From a virus: 64,000 nucleotides of DNA. This document shows, piece after piece, positions 35,108 through 42,783 of this stretch (positions within the stretch are counted from its first letter, which is position 1; each line of letters opens with the position of its first letter). The notes beneath the pieces are model-generated. The model saw only the letters and a program-made list of their open reading frames with translations. It ran no database searches and was not told where the DNA came from. Location of the stretch: the IMG/VR virus record IMGVR_UViG_3300044614_000719, positions 1 through 64,000 of that record; one strand, written 5' to 3'. The position numbers were made by a program, and so were the translations under genes.

Positions 35108-36807
35108 AGTATCTTACTGAAATTGTTTCTTTTCACAAATACAATATGATCTTGGAATTTATCTTGAAGAATTTCTTTGGACTTGTGGGAGATTACATAA
35201 ACATTTGTTCCCTTATCCAGTCCCTTTAGAATGTTCAAGAACGCTTCTGTGGCAGAATCATCCAGACTACCATCCATAACTTCATCAAAGATCAGTAGAT
35301 TGCAGTTGAGAGAATTCTTTAATTGTGCAATATAACGCCATGCAAACAATAAAGCCAAGTCAATCTTGCGCTTTTCTCCTTCACTAAAACTGTCATAAGT
35401 GAAGATATCGCGGTAACGACTCTTAATGGTTTCTTCGAACGACTCCCCCAGTTCAAACTGCACAAAGAAGTCCATCTTACCAAGATAACCATTAATTACT
35501 TTGTTCATGATTGGAAGATAGTGCTTGATGATCTTGCTCTTAATTCCGGTATCCTTAAGGAGCAGAGCAGCAATAGAATAGTAATGAAGATCGTCAGACA
35601 TTTCCTGACGAAGTTCTGTTTCCTTTTTCCCCTCTTCGACGATTGAATTTAGTTTTGCATCTTCTGCGGTAAAGTCAACAGAATCATCTTTGTTCATTTC
35701 CTTTTGTAACTTAGAAATAAACTGATTGCAAGCAGAAATTGTATTATTCTTTTCTGCTACTTCTTTTTCAAGTGCAAGAATTTGCTTTCCAATCTTGCGA
35801 TCTTTTTCAATCTCAACTTGAAGTTCAGAAATCACTTTGTTTAGTTCTTCAACTTTAGAACTAAGTTCAGATTTGTTAGTTTCCAAACCACTTACAATTC
35901 CTGTTTTGTGTTCTTCTGATAGTTTTTGTTTACAGAGAGTGCATTCTTTATTCTTTTGGTAATAAGTAATTTCTTTGTTTATTTTACCAATCTGTTCATT
36001 CAAATGTGATACTTGATATGAAACTTTATTCATTTCATCTTCATCTCCAGCACTAGTTTCTGTAGAAAGATTGTCGATTGCTTGAGATAATTTTTGAATA
36101 TCTTTTTGCAGATCAGAAATAGTGTTTTGATTTGTCTCTATTTCTGCTAAGATTTTATCTTTGGATTCCTTGCTCTTCTCCTGAAGAACCTTAATGTGAT
36201 TCTTCTGTGCTTTTGCTCGTTCCATGAGAATAGCAAGACGGTGTTCAGTATCTTTGATTCCGTCTTTTGCGGTGGATACTTTTGCTTTAAGCAGAGTATT
36301 CATTACAGAAAACACATCAATATCCAAAAGATATTCTACAATTGATCTGCGCTCTGCTGCGGCTAAACGCATAAATGGAACATAGTTTGTACTACCAAGA
36401 ATTACAACTTGACAAAAAGACTTATGATTCATTTTGAGAATCTGCTCTTCAAGCATTTTTTGATAGTCTTTGGATTTTGAATCTTGATTTAAAAGATTAC
36501 CATCCTTATAAATTTCAAAAATCTTTGGTGCTAAACCGCGCACAATTTTATATTCTGCATTACCAATAGTAAATTCAATTTCTACCTTACAATCTTTTTG
36601 ATTGATGCTATTTGCAAGTTGTGGAATATTGATATTTCTGTATGGTTTTCCAAACAATACAAATGAAATAGCATCAAGAAAGGTTGTCTTTCCTGCACCA
36701 TTTTCACCACTAATAAGTGTAGATTTGTTTTTTGTAAGATTTAATTCTGTAAAACTATTTCCAGTTGAAAGGAAATTCTTCCAACGAATCTTAGTAAATG
36801 TAATCAT
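35104..36807 (-). CDS. 46: Recombination endonuclease subunit gp46 (Rad50/SbcC-like)
   Basis: 567 residues (T4 560). Walker A GENGAGKTTFLDAI near residue 40; Q-loop region FCQVVILGS; long coiled coils broken by a zinc-hook CTLCKQKL (about 290); ABC signature FSEGEKRKIDLALLFAW; Walker B LLIFDEVMDGSLDD; closing H-loop VISHKSKE. With gp47 it resects DNA ends for UvsX-mediated recombination. Confidence 0.95.
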   Translation of the reverse strand: MITFTKIRWKNFLSTGNSFTELNLTKNKSTLISGENGAGKTTFLDAISFVLFGKPYRNINIPQLANSINQKDCKVEIEFTIGNAEYKIVRGLAPKIFEIYKDGNLLNQDSKSKDYQKMLEEQILKMNHKSFCQVVILGSTNYVPFMRLAAAERRSIVEYLLDIDVFSVMNTLLKAKVSTAKDGIKDTEHRLAILMERAKAQKNHIKVLQEKSKESKDKILAEIETNQNTISDLQKDIQKLSQAIDNLSTETSAGDEDEMNKVSYQVSHLNEQIGKINKEITYYQKNKECTLCKQKLSEEHKTGIVSGLETNKSELSSKVEELNKVISELQVEIEKDRKIGKQILALEKEVAEKNNTISACNQFISKLQKEMNKDDSVDFTAEDAKLNSIVEEGKKETELRQEMSDDLHYYSIAALLLKDTGIKSKIIKHYLPIMNKVINGYLGKMDFFVQFELGESFEETIKSRYRDIFTYDSFSEGEKRKIDLALLFAWRYIAQLKNSLNCNLLIFDEVMDGSLDDSATEAFLNILKGLDKGTNVYVISHKSKEILQDKFQDHIVFVKRNNFSKIL

Positions 36808-36809
36808 AA

Positions 36810-37244
36810 TTAATGTTCGTGTTTCTTAGTACCACCAAGAGTCTTTCTTCTACGCAAAGAAATTCTTCTCTTTCTTAATGCACGACCTCTTTTGCTCTTT
36901 GATTTTCTGGCAGCCCGTCGAGCGCGGCGACGCATTTTTGCTAACTCGGAACTTTTTCTACGAGCGCACCGTCTACTTATTTTCTTTTCACCGGGCTTAC
37001 ATCTAAAGATGACTTTTCTTTTTCCACCTCTGACTACAATTTTACGCTGTGCAACACCCTCGTCAAGCAAAATATCCAAAGAAGAATCCATAAACTCTTC
37101 AAGCAATTCTTCAACTGGATCGTATACTAAAAAATTACTAGACAATAAATCAAAATCAAAATGGTTTTCTTCCAAAAACAATTCAACCATTTTGGTTTCA
37201 TCTTCAGTGTCTACTGTAATTATATTTTCTACTACTGTAATCAT
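36810..37244 (-). CDS. Basic C-tailed protein, unknown function
   Basis: 144 residues from the ATG at 37244, chosen for its exact ATGA overlap with the upstream stop; a longer frame to 37310 is less likely. The first half is acidic (MVELFLEENHFDFDLL, EELLEEFMDSSLDILLDEG); the second is extremely Arg/Lys-rich (SRRCARRKSSELAKMRRRARRAARKS...). GKRKVIFRCKPGEKKISRRCARRK resembles a sequence seen in several marine T4-like phages as far as I recall. Likely binds nucleic acid, or acts as an internal head protein. Confidence 0.7.
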   Translation of the reverse strand: MITVVENIITVDTEDETKMVELFLEENHFDFDLLSSNFLVYDPVEELLEEFMDSSLDILLDEGVAQRKIVVRGGKRKVIFRCKPGEKKISRRCARRKSSELAKMRRRARRAARKSKSKRGRALRKRRISLRRRKTLGGTKKHEH

Positions 37245-37804
37245 GTTTGTACAGTATTTATGTTGCTCACACCTTCTGTGTACCAAGATGGCACATTTCC
37301 TGTCTTCCATTTTGCAAATCTAGATTTTTCATAAATGTAATAATCACGATATGCCCGAACTGCATCAGAATTTTTATACTGATCAGGCATTGCTTGAGCA
37401 AAAGGCGGCATGGTAGCATTCGGTATATTTTTCGGACAATGTGCCAAACTATATTGAATCATATTGTCATAACAATGAATTTTGTTATAACGGGCTTGAT
37501 ATACCTTTAGCATTTCGTGGGTATGCTCCCACAACCAGTAATAGGATTCCGTGCTCGCTCTGGTCCATATGGTGCATGGATGGTTTATCATGGTGCATCG
37601 CAAAAAAGTAAATCCTGGCTTATTTACTTCCCATGTCTTAAACTTTCTTCCGTTCTTTGTAGTTCTTGTAATCTCATTACCATCCAAAACATGATGGGCA
37701 GTAGACATCAATTGACAAGATTCTAGGATCATTTTAACTACATGCTTATCACACATCATTTGTGCAGCAGTACGAGGATTGTTGTCTAATACAAAAATAT
37801 TCAT
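37241..37804 (-). CDS. Phage-conserved protein, possible Pyr_excise-like family
   Basis: 187 residues opening NIFVLDNNPRTAAQMMCDKHVVKMILESCQLMSTAHHVLDG, a start seen in many cyanophage and T4-like genomes in proteins sometimes annotated as pyrimidine-dimer glycosylases. Several conserved His, Cys and Trp follow (NHPCTIWTRAS, SYYWLWEHTHEM). It sits between gp46 and gp47 genes of DNA repair, overlapping both neighbours by ATGA, so a DNA-repair link is plausible; the biochemical assignment is weak and T4 DenV is not obviously similar. Confidence 0.72.
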   Translation of the reverse strand: MNIFVLDNNPRTAAQMMCDKHVVKMILESCQLMSTAHHVLDGNEITRTTKNGRKFKTWEVNKPGFTFLRCTMINHPCTIWTRASTESYYWLWEHTHEMLKVYQARYNKIHCYDNMIQYSLAHCPKNIPNATMPPFAQAMPDQYKNSDAVRAYRDYYIYEKSRFAKWKTGNVPSWYTEGVSNINTVQT

Positions 37805-38850
37805 GTTTCTTGTGAAGAAAGACTTTCCAAATAAAGTTCGTGAATAATCTTCTTTAGTTTTTCTTTATTCTGAACTTCTTGCATCCCATCAATTTCGTTA
37901 TTGATGATGGATACCGTATCCAATGATGCATCAACTTTATCAACCGAAAGTATATCATTGTTTTGCTCTTCCGCAACCGTTAAGTTTGCTACTTGAGCGC
38001 CATAAAGACTATCCATAAATCTATCAAAAATGTATGGTTTAGTTTTTGTTTCTACAATAATTTTTACAAACTTGTTCTTATATTCTGTGAAATCAATTTT
38101 CATGGGATCTTCGTCTTTATCATTATAACGAAGAACATAGAACATTTTGTTTTTATTAGGAATAAATTCCATGACGCGGGTATCTGTGTCAAACACATGG
38201 AAACCTTTGCGTTCATTAACATCACCAAATGTTATTTGATAAGGTGTACCAAGATATGAGATATTCTTGTCTGTTTGCTTGCAATGAAAGTGACCAGAAT
38301 ATACATGTTCAAACTTTGAGAACAAAGATGGATCGGTTCCTTCTTCGTGCTTAACTCCACGCAAAACTTGATACCCGACAAACTCAAAATGACCAAGAAC
38401 AAAATCCGCAGAAGTATTTTTAATAAACTGCAAACTTTGTTCACTATTTGCTTTATTTAACCACGGAACAAATACAAAATCAACTCCACTGAAGTTTACC
38501 TTTGCTGGTAAAAAATCGTATATCTTGAAGTCTCCGTCAAACAATTCTCGAAGAGAGTTAACATCATTAGTATTTCTAAAATAGGTATCATGATTACCCG
38601 CAATACAATGCATTTCGTAGTTGCCATCTTTTAATTTGTCTATAAACCTCTTACGAACTTGATTTAATGTATGAAAATTAACAAACTTGCGGCGATCCAT
38701 AAGATCACCCAAGTGAATTATTGTCTTAATGTTGTGTTCTTCCAAATATGGGAAGAATTGATTTTCAAAAAAGTCTAAGAAGTGATCCAAAAATAATGGA
38801 GCATCATTTCTAGCACCAAAATGAGTATCAGCCAAAAATGCTATTTTCAT
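37801..38850 (-). CDS. 47: Recombination endonuclease subunit gp47 (Mre11/SbcD-like)
   Basis: 349 residues (T4 339). Phosphoesterase motifs in order: FLADTHFGAR (I), HLGDLMDRRK (II), IAGNHDTYFRN (III), LGHFEF (IV) and SGHFHCKQ (V), supplying the two-metal site. Nuclease partner of gp46. ATGA overlaps with both neighbours. Confidence 0.95.
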   Translation of the reverse strand: MKIAFLADTHFGARNDAPLFLDHFLDFFENQFFPYLEEHNIKTIIHLGDLMDRRKFVNFHTLNQVRKRFIDKLKDGNYEMHCIAGNHDTYFRNTNDVNSLRELFDGDFKIYDFLPAKVNFSGVDFVFVPWLNKANSEQSLQFIKNTSADFVLGHFEFVGYQVLRGVKHEEGTDPSLFSKFEHVYSGHFHCKQTDKNISYLGTPYQITFGDVNERKGFHVFDTDTRVMEFIPNKNKMFYVLRYNDKDEDPMKIDFTEYKNKFVKIIVETKTKPYIFDRFMDSLYGAQVANLTVAEEQNNDILSVDKVDASLDTVSIINNEIDGMQEVQNKEKLKKIIHELYLESLSSQET

Positions 38851-39443
38851 TCATCCTCCATTATTAGACTCTTGCGATTTTTCTTTTTATTTTTTGGCTT
38901 TTTGGGTGTCTCTTCATCTAATGTTTTTAAATAATTTTCTTCATCTTCACTTATACCCATATGCTTTAAGTATTCAGATAAATCACCTTTTGTATCCAAA
39001 GACTTTAGGTATTTGTATTTAATTAATGTTTGTTTCTTCTCTTTTTGAATTCTACGCAAGAACGCATAGTAAATTATTTGGGTAAAGTAAGAAAAGGGAT
39101 TATTTGATTTAGTGGGATCAAAGTTTGAGCAATACATCAAACAATTTTCAACCCCATCACCAATCATATCGTCTTTAAATGGATAATTCATAAAGTTTGG
39201 TTTCTTTGCCAAATTTTCAGCAATTTCCATAAAACATTGACCAATATACGGAGTTACTGGTGGTATGGGATCTCCAACCTCTTTTGATTCGTTTACTTTT
39301 GTTTTCCATTCAACCATTTCATCAAAAAACATTTTATTGTTGATGTAATGTGATTTCTTTTGAATTTCTTCAATTACTTCTTCAGGAAGAGGCTCTTCTA
39401 TAACTTCTTCTTGCTTCTTCTTTTTCTTTTTGTTCTTTTTCAT
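38847..39443 (-). CDS. 55: Late sigma factor gp55
   Basis: 198 residues from the ATG at 39443, preceded by GGAG; the open frame extends to 39491 but lacks a ribosome site. The Lys-run N-terminus (KKNKKKKKK) is unusual. The core SHYINNKMFFDEMVEWK ... FKDDMIGDGVENCLMYCSNFDPTKSNNPFSYFTQIIYYAFLRRIQKEKK aligns with gp55, whose region 2-like helices read the TATAAATA late box. The sites found here fit. A sigma70-like promoter lies just upstream. Confidence 0.94.
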   Translation of the reverse strand: MKKNKKKKKKQEEVIEEPLPEEVIEEIQKKSHYINNKMFFDEMVEWKTKVNESKEVGDPIPPVTPYIGQCFMEIAENLAKKPNFMNYPFKDDMIGDGVENCLMYCSNFDPTKSNNPFSYFTQIIYYAFLRRIQKEKKQTLIKYKYLKSLDTKGDLSEYLKHMGISEDEENYLKTLDEETPKKPKNKKKNRKSLIMEDE

Positions 39444-39463
39444 AATGTTCTCCGCTTGTGGGT

Positions 39464-39491
39464 ATGATACTACAACGCTCGCATAAAGCAA
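39464..39491 (-). promoter_or_regulatory. Sigma70-like promoter of gp55
   Basis: TTGCTT (39486-39491), 16-bp spacer, TATCAT (39464-39469), 20 bases before the gp55 ATG. Back-to-back with a consensus plus-strand promoter at 39513-39540. Confidence 0.5.
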
Positions 39492-39512
39492 GCGATTTCC
39501 TATATTTTTGTC

Positions 39513-39540
39513 TTGACAGATTTGCGAAACCCCTTATAAT
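39513..39540 (+). promoter_or_regulatory. Consensus sigma70 promoter pointing against all neighbouring genes
   Basis: TTGACA (39513-39518), 16-bp spacer, TATAAT (39535-39540) on the plus strand, both boxes perfect. Every gene within 38 kb to the left and to the window end on the right is on the minus strand, so its product would be antisense to the 39576 gene. Confidence 0.55.
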
Positions 39541-39546
39541 TCTCAG

Positions 39547-39620
39547 TGCCGGTGGATACCGGGCCCTGCAATATATTACTTGAGGTAGTCTTGGGGATCA
39601 GATGACCAGTCATCTAGATT
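39547..39620 (+). ncRNA. Possible small antisense RNA
   Basis: Predicted transcript of the 39513-39540 promoter. Near its 5' end is a GC-rich stem CCGGT/ACCGG (39549-39562) that stands out from the AT-rich surroundings, and a second stem AGATGA/TCATCT (39600-39615) is followed by AGATTATTT. No open frame of note. The 3' limit is a guess, and expression is unproven. Confidence 0.25.
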
Positions 39621-40208
39621 ATTTCCAAACCCCTGATCTTCTGTTAATTCGTCTATCATTTCTTCATCAGATATATCTTCAGATGAATCATTATCAGAAA
39701 AGTCAGGTCCAATTAAATCTATTCCCTGTGATTCCAAAAATTCAATCAATTGTTTAGCAACATCCATTGGTAAATTTAAATTAAAATTTGCCATATTATT
39801 TGGAATGTTTTTGGGAGTGGGTGGAATTAAACCGGGCATTCCAGGCAGCATTGGCATTATGTTTGGATTTACTGGAGGCAAACTTTTATCTTTTGATTTT
39901 AAAAGTTTGTATATCTCCGGAGCGTCTTGTTTTATCTTTTCCATCTCATAACAATTTAATAATAGAACATCGGGTTTCCATGATGTCATAATAGAATTTA
40001 ATGGTACTTCTATATCAGTATCGGCTGAATACTCTGCCCAATTCTTTAATAAAAGAACTTCGGTAGAATTCATATTCTCATCCATCATCATTACTGTCTT
40101 AAATGCCATAGGTCTATGGAGAAATATTGATTTTTCGGAAGTAGAACTTATTTCCGTAATAACGCTATCACCGTTTGTTAGTTTTAGCACTTTATATTCT
40201 GAATCCAT
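39576..40208 (-). CDS. Conserved-looking protein, unknown function (possible Sm-like N-terminus)
   Basis: 210 residues. The N-terminal 100 residues (EYKVLKLTNGDSVITEISST ... IFLHRPMAFKTVMMMDE ... VLLLKNWAEYSADTDIEVPLNSIM) look like a small beta-barrel of the Sm/LSM type. Then a Pro/Met-rich linker (NPNIMPMLPGMPGLIPPTP) and an acidic C-terminus follow. Located between uvsW and gp55. Function unknown. Confidence 0.72.
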   Translation of the reverse strand: MDSEYKVLKLTNGDSVITEISSTSEKSIFLHRPMAFKTVMMMDENMNSTEVLLLKNWAEYSADTDIEVPLNSIMTSWKPDVLLLNCYEMEKIKQDAPEIYKLLKSKDKSLPPVNPNIMPMLPGMPGLIPPTPKNIPNNMANFNLNLPMDVAKQLIEFLESQGIDLIGPDFSDNDSSEDISDEEMIDELTEDQGFGNNLDDWSSDPQDYLK

Positions 40209-40210
40209 AT

Positions 40211-41686
40211 TTACTCCTCTATCGATATTACTATTTTACGAAAATCAAACTTTTCGTGTTCATATATTTTAAGTCTTTCACCAAAATGTCTAAGCGTGTG
40301 ATTTTGATGAGACTTCCAAGACAAATCATCCGCTATATCATACAACTTTGCTTTTTCTTTAAATTCCGATTTTCTAAGTTGTCTTCCAATACTTTGTAAC
40401 ACCCGTATTCTACTCTTAGATGGAGAAGAGAACACAATATTATGTAGTCGTTTAATGGATATACCTGTGCTGAATGTACCATATGATGCTACAATAATGG
40501 CGTTTTCTTCTTTCTCTACAATCTTTCTTATCATTTCTCTATCGTCGGCTTCAGTACCACCATGTACGAAGAATACTTTCTTATTGTTCATTTTTTGCAA
40601 AATGTCGTACAATACCTTTCCATGTTTTTCTACAAACTGAAATAGTATTAGAGTATTTCCCTTTAAACTTTCTGCCAAATTACAAATGAATTCGTTTCGC
40701 TTTTGATTTTGCACCAACCAGTCAATTTCTTCTGCGTATTTGAATTTCTTACAACTTTGTTTTACTTCTGGTGGATAATTTAAAACAATACAATCAATAT
40801 TTAATTTGGATAATAGTTCCTTATCCATCAACTCTTTTGTACTGGTGACTTTGTGGACTCTTCCAAACAGTCCTTCTATTACTAGTTTATGGGTGAATGT
40901 TCCATCCAAAGTACCAGTTGTACCGATGCGATAAGGACAACCTGTAAGTTTGGTCATTATCGCTGTTAGTGATTTTGATTTAAACAAATGGCATTCATCA
41001 CCTATTACTACTTCGAATTCATCAAAGTAAGTTTTTGACATCTTATAAATGCTTTGCCAAGTTGAGATTACTATTTGCTTGTCTGTTTCTTTTTCCTCTC
41101 CACCATGTATCTTGTGGCAATACTTCCGCAGTTTCCATTCGGATGTTTTTGAATATTCAAAGAAATCCGAATACATTTGTGTAACTAATGAAATAGTTGG
41201 AACAATGATTAGTATTTTCTTTTTAGGATTGATTCTATCAAGATAGTATCTTACCAAAGTATAAATGATAAGACTCTTTCCGGAACCAGTTGGAGAAAGC
41301 AAAAGACATCTATCATTGTTAATTGCATGACAGATGCCTTCTACTTGGTGATCGTGAAGATTGAATGGGATATTTAAAAGTTTTGCAAACTTTACGACTT
41401 CATCAGGAGTAATCGAATTTTTCTTTGGAGTTTCGCGTCTCTCAATGTTATACGATCTATCTTTTGCAAATTGGATGACATAATCTTCCAATCCGGCATA
41501 GATTTCTTGCTTATAGATGTTGTACAGTTTGATCTGTCCATCCCACATTTTATTCCTAAACGCAGGCATGAATTTATGACCAGGCACTTTGAACGTGAAA
41601 AAGTCGGAAAGTTCTTTAGCATATCCTTTTTCACACTTTACCTTGATATAAACAGAATCAACTGGTTCAATTATTAAATCACTCAT
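40211..41686 (-). CDS. uvsW: UvsW helicase
   Basis: 491 residues, SF2 helicase: Walker A LSPTGSGKSLI; motif Ia IIVPTISLVTQMYSDFFEY; DECH box VIGDECHLFKS; TGTLDGT motif III; HGGTEADDREM; ASYGTFSTGISIKRLHNIVF; QSIGRQLRK motif VI. Unwinds branched DNA and R-loops and shuts off origin-dependent initiation in T4. A short hairpin (41687-41703) immediately precedes the ATG, and no clear Shine-Dalgarno is seen. Confidence 0.95.
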   Translation of the reverse strand: MSDLIIEPVDSVYIKVKCEKGYAKELSDFFTFKVPGHKFMPAFRNKMWDGQIKLYNIYKQEIYAGLEDYVIQFAKDRSYNIERRETPKKNSITPDEVVKFAKLLNIPFNLHDHQVEGICHAINNDRCLLLSPTGSGKSLIIYTLVRYYLDRINPKKKILIIVPTISLVTQMYSDFFEYSKTSEWKLRKYCHKIHGGEEKETDKQIVISTWQSIYKMSKTYFDEFEVVIGDECHLFKSKSLTAIMTKLTGCPYRIGTTGTLDGTFTHKLVIEGLFGRVHKVTSTKELMDKELLSKLNIDCIVLNYPPEVKQSCKKFKYAEEIDWLVQNQKRNEFICNLAESLKGNTLILFQFVEKHGKVLYDILQKMNNKKVFFVHGGTEADDREMIRKIVEKEENAIIVASYGTFSTGISIKRLHNIVFSSPSKSRIRVLQSIGRQLRKSEFKEKAKLYDIADDLSWKSHQNHTLRHFGERLKIYEHEKFDFRKIVISIEE

Positions 41687-41705
41687 GTCCTATTATTTAG
41701 GACAA

Positions 41706-42143
41706 TTATGATTCTCCATTTATGAACTTACGCCAAGTAATGGCGTCTCGTATGTGGTATTGACGATTAGAAATCATTTTGATAATTGATTCTAAGTAGT
41801 TTACTTTTTCTTCTTGTACAAATACTCTATCTCTTTTTTGATTTAGATCTGCATCAGATTCCATGTACAATTCAACATCTTGTTTGAGAATACGCAACTG
41901 AAATGGCTCCCAGTTCAGTTCTTTTAATTGTTCTTCTGACATTTTGCCAGTATAGTATTCCCACTTTAATTTTAAAAGTTGTCCCAGTTCATTTTTCCAT
42001 TTGCGTAGTACAAGTTTCTCATCGTACAGCATATTTAAATATTTACCATGTAACTGGGGAATGCGTAGAGACTCCGTATCCAGTTCAGATTCATTGAACT
42101 TCAAATCAACATCCGCCATCTTTTTAATATCATCAAATAGCAT
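41706..42143 (-). CDS. uvsY: UvsY recombination mediator
   Basis: 145 residues (T4 UvsY 137) starting at the ATG at 42143, which has AGGAG upstream; the open frame begins at 42176. Sequence LFDDIKKMADVDLKFNESELDTESLRIPQLHGKYLNMLYDEKLVLRKWKNEL and ISNRQYHIRDAITWRKFINGE has the helical spacing and C-terminal region of UvsY. It loads UvsX on gp32-covered ssDNA. Promoter candidate at 42160-42187. Confidence 0.88.
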   Translation of the reverse strand: MLFDDIKKMADVDLKFNESELDTESLRIPQLHGKYLNMLYDEKLVLRKWKNELGQLLKLKWEYYTGKMSEEQLKELNWEPFQLRILKQDVELYMESDADLNQKRDRVFVQEEKVNYLESIIKMISNRQYHIRDAITWRKFINGES

Positions 42144-42159
42144 AAAATCTCCTATTGGG

Positions 42160-42187
42160 AGTATATCACACATCAAGTAAAAAGCAA
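42160..42187 (-). promoter_or_regulatory. Sigma70-like promoter of uvsY
   Basis: TTGCTT (42182-42187), 16-bp spacer, TATACT (42160-42165), 17 bases before the uvsY ATG. Same type as the gp55 promoter. Confidence 0.5.
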
Positions 42188-42715
42188 TTAAATGTTCTGT
42201 CTGAGGGTTTCTACTGTAAACCCGCTGTATGCAAATGTTACTCCAGCAATCGCAGGATTAATATCACTAACAGTACTGTCTAGATCTAATCCAGATATTG
42301 CCAAAGGAAAACAATCTCTATATGTGAAATGCAATAAACCTAAAGACTTGCTGTTCATTACTATTATTGAAATATCAGAAAATCTTTGTGTTTCTTGAAC
42401 TTGATTATTGAATGTATCGATTGGAGTTATCGTTCTCAACCAATTATACAATTCTAGCCAATTAGACATATCTTCATTTACAATGAATTTAACATTTAAA
42501 TCATCATGCGTTACCTTGCCTGGAGTCCTCTTTATATCGGTGGCAAAGGGACTAGGCTGCGATATAGGACTAGATTGGATACCGGGTAGGTTGATTGACT
42601 GACAGAAATAAACTATATGAGGAGTTCTATGCAATACCATTTTATATTCGTTCAACTGCATTGGGTTGATCGACTTTGGCTGTCTTTGTATTGCGTTTGT
42701 TATTAGATTGCTCAT
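42188..42715 (-). CDS. Tail-tube-like protein (gp19 paralogue)
   Basis: 175 residues. The central part (FCQSINLPGIQSSPISQPSPFATDIKRTPG ... LNVKFIVNEDMSNWLELYNWL) follows the pattern seen in the tail tube protein gp19 encoded at 51321 (HVKSIQLPETTVGEIPVNH ... MRVRHFFEAWN), including the LP turn and ED/N-helix. T4-like phages have such paralogues as baseplate or tail-tube initiator proteins (gp54 type). Separated from gp23 by a terminator, and from uvsY by a promoter, so its transcript is separate. Confidence 0.75.
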   Translation of the reverse strand: MSNLITNAIQRQPKSINPMQLNEYKMVLHRTPHIVYFCQSINLPGIQSSPISQPSPFATDIKRTPGKVTHDDLNVKFIVNEDMSNWLELYNWLRTITPIDTFNNQVQETQRFSDISIIVMNSKSLGLLHFTYRDCFPLAISGLDLDSTVSDINPAIAGVTFAYSGFTVETLRQNI

Positions 42716-42720
42716 AATAG

Positions 42721-42757
42721 TATCTATAAAAGAATAAAGGGTTCCTTTCGGAACCCT
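42721..42757 (-). terminator. Intrinsic terminator after gp23
   Basis: AGGGTTCC (42738-42745) and GGAACCCT (42750-42757) form a perfect 8-bp stem with a 4-base loop (GAAA on the minus strand), followed by TTATTCTTTTATAG. It lies between the capsid gene stop (42784) and the next gene. Confidence 0.85.
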
Positions 42758-42783
42758 CTACTCGTTAGTTTACACACTAATTA

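Noticed and set aside
37254-37261. CATAAATA as a late promoter for the 36810 gene
   Set aside because: One mismatch, inside coding sequence and only 9 bases from the ATG, so it leaves no room for a leader.
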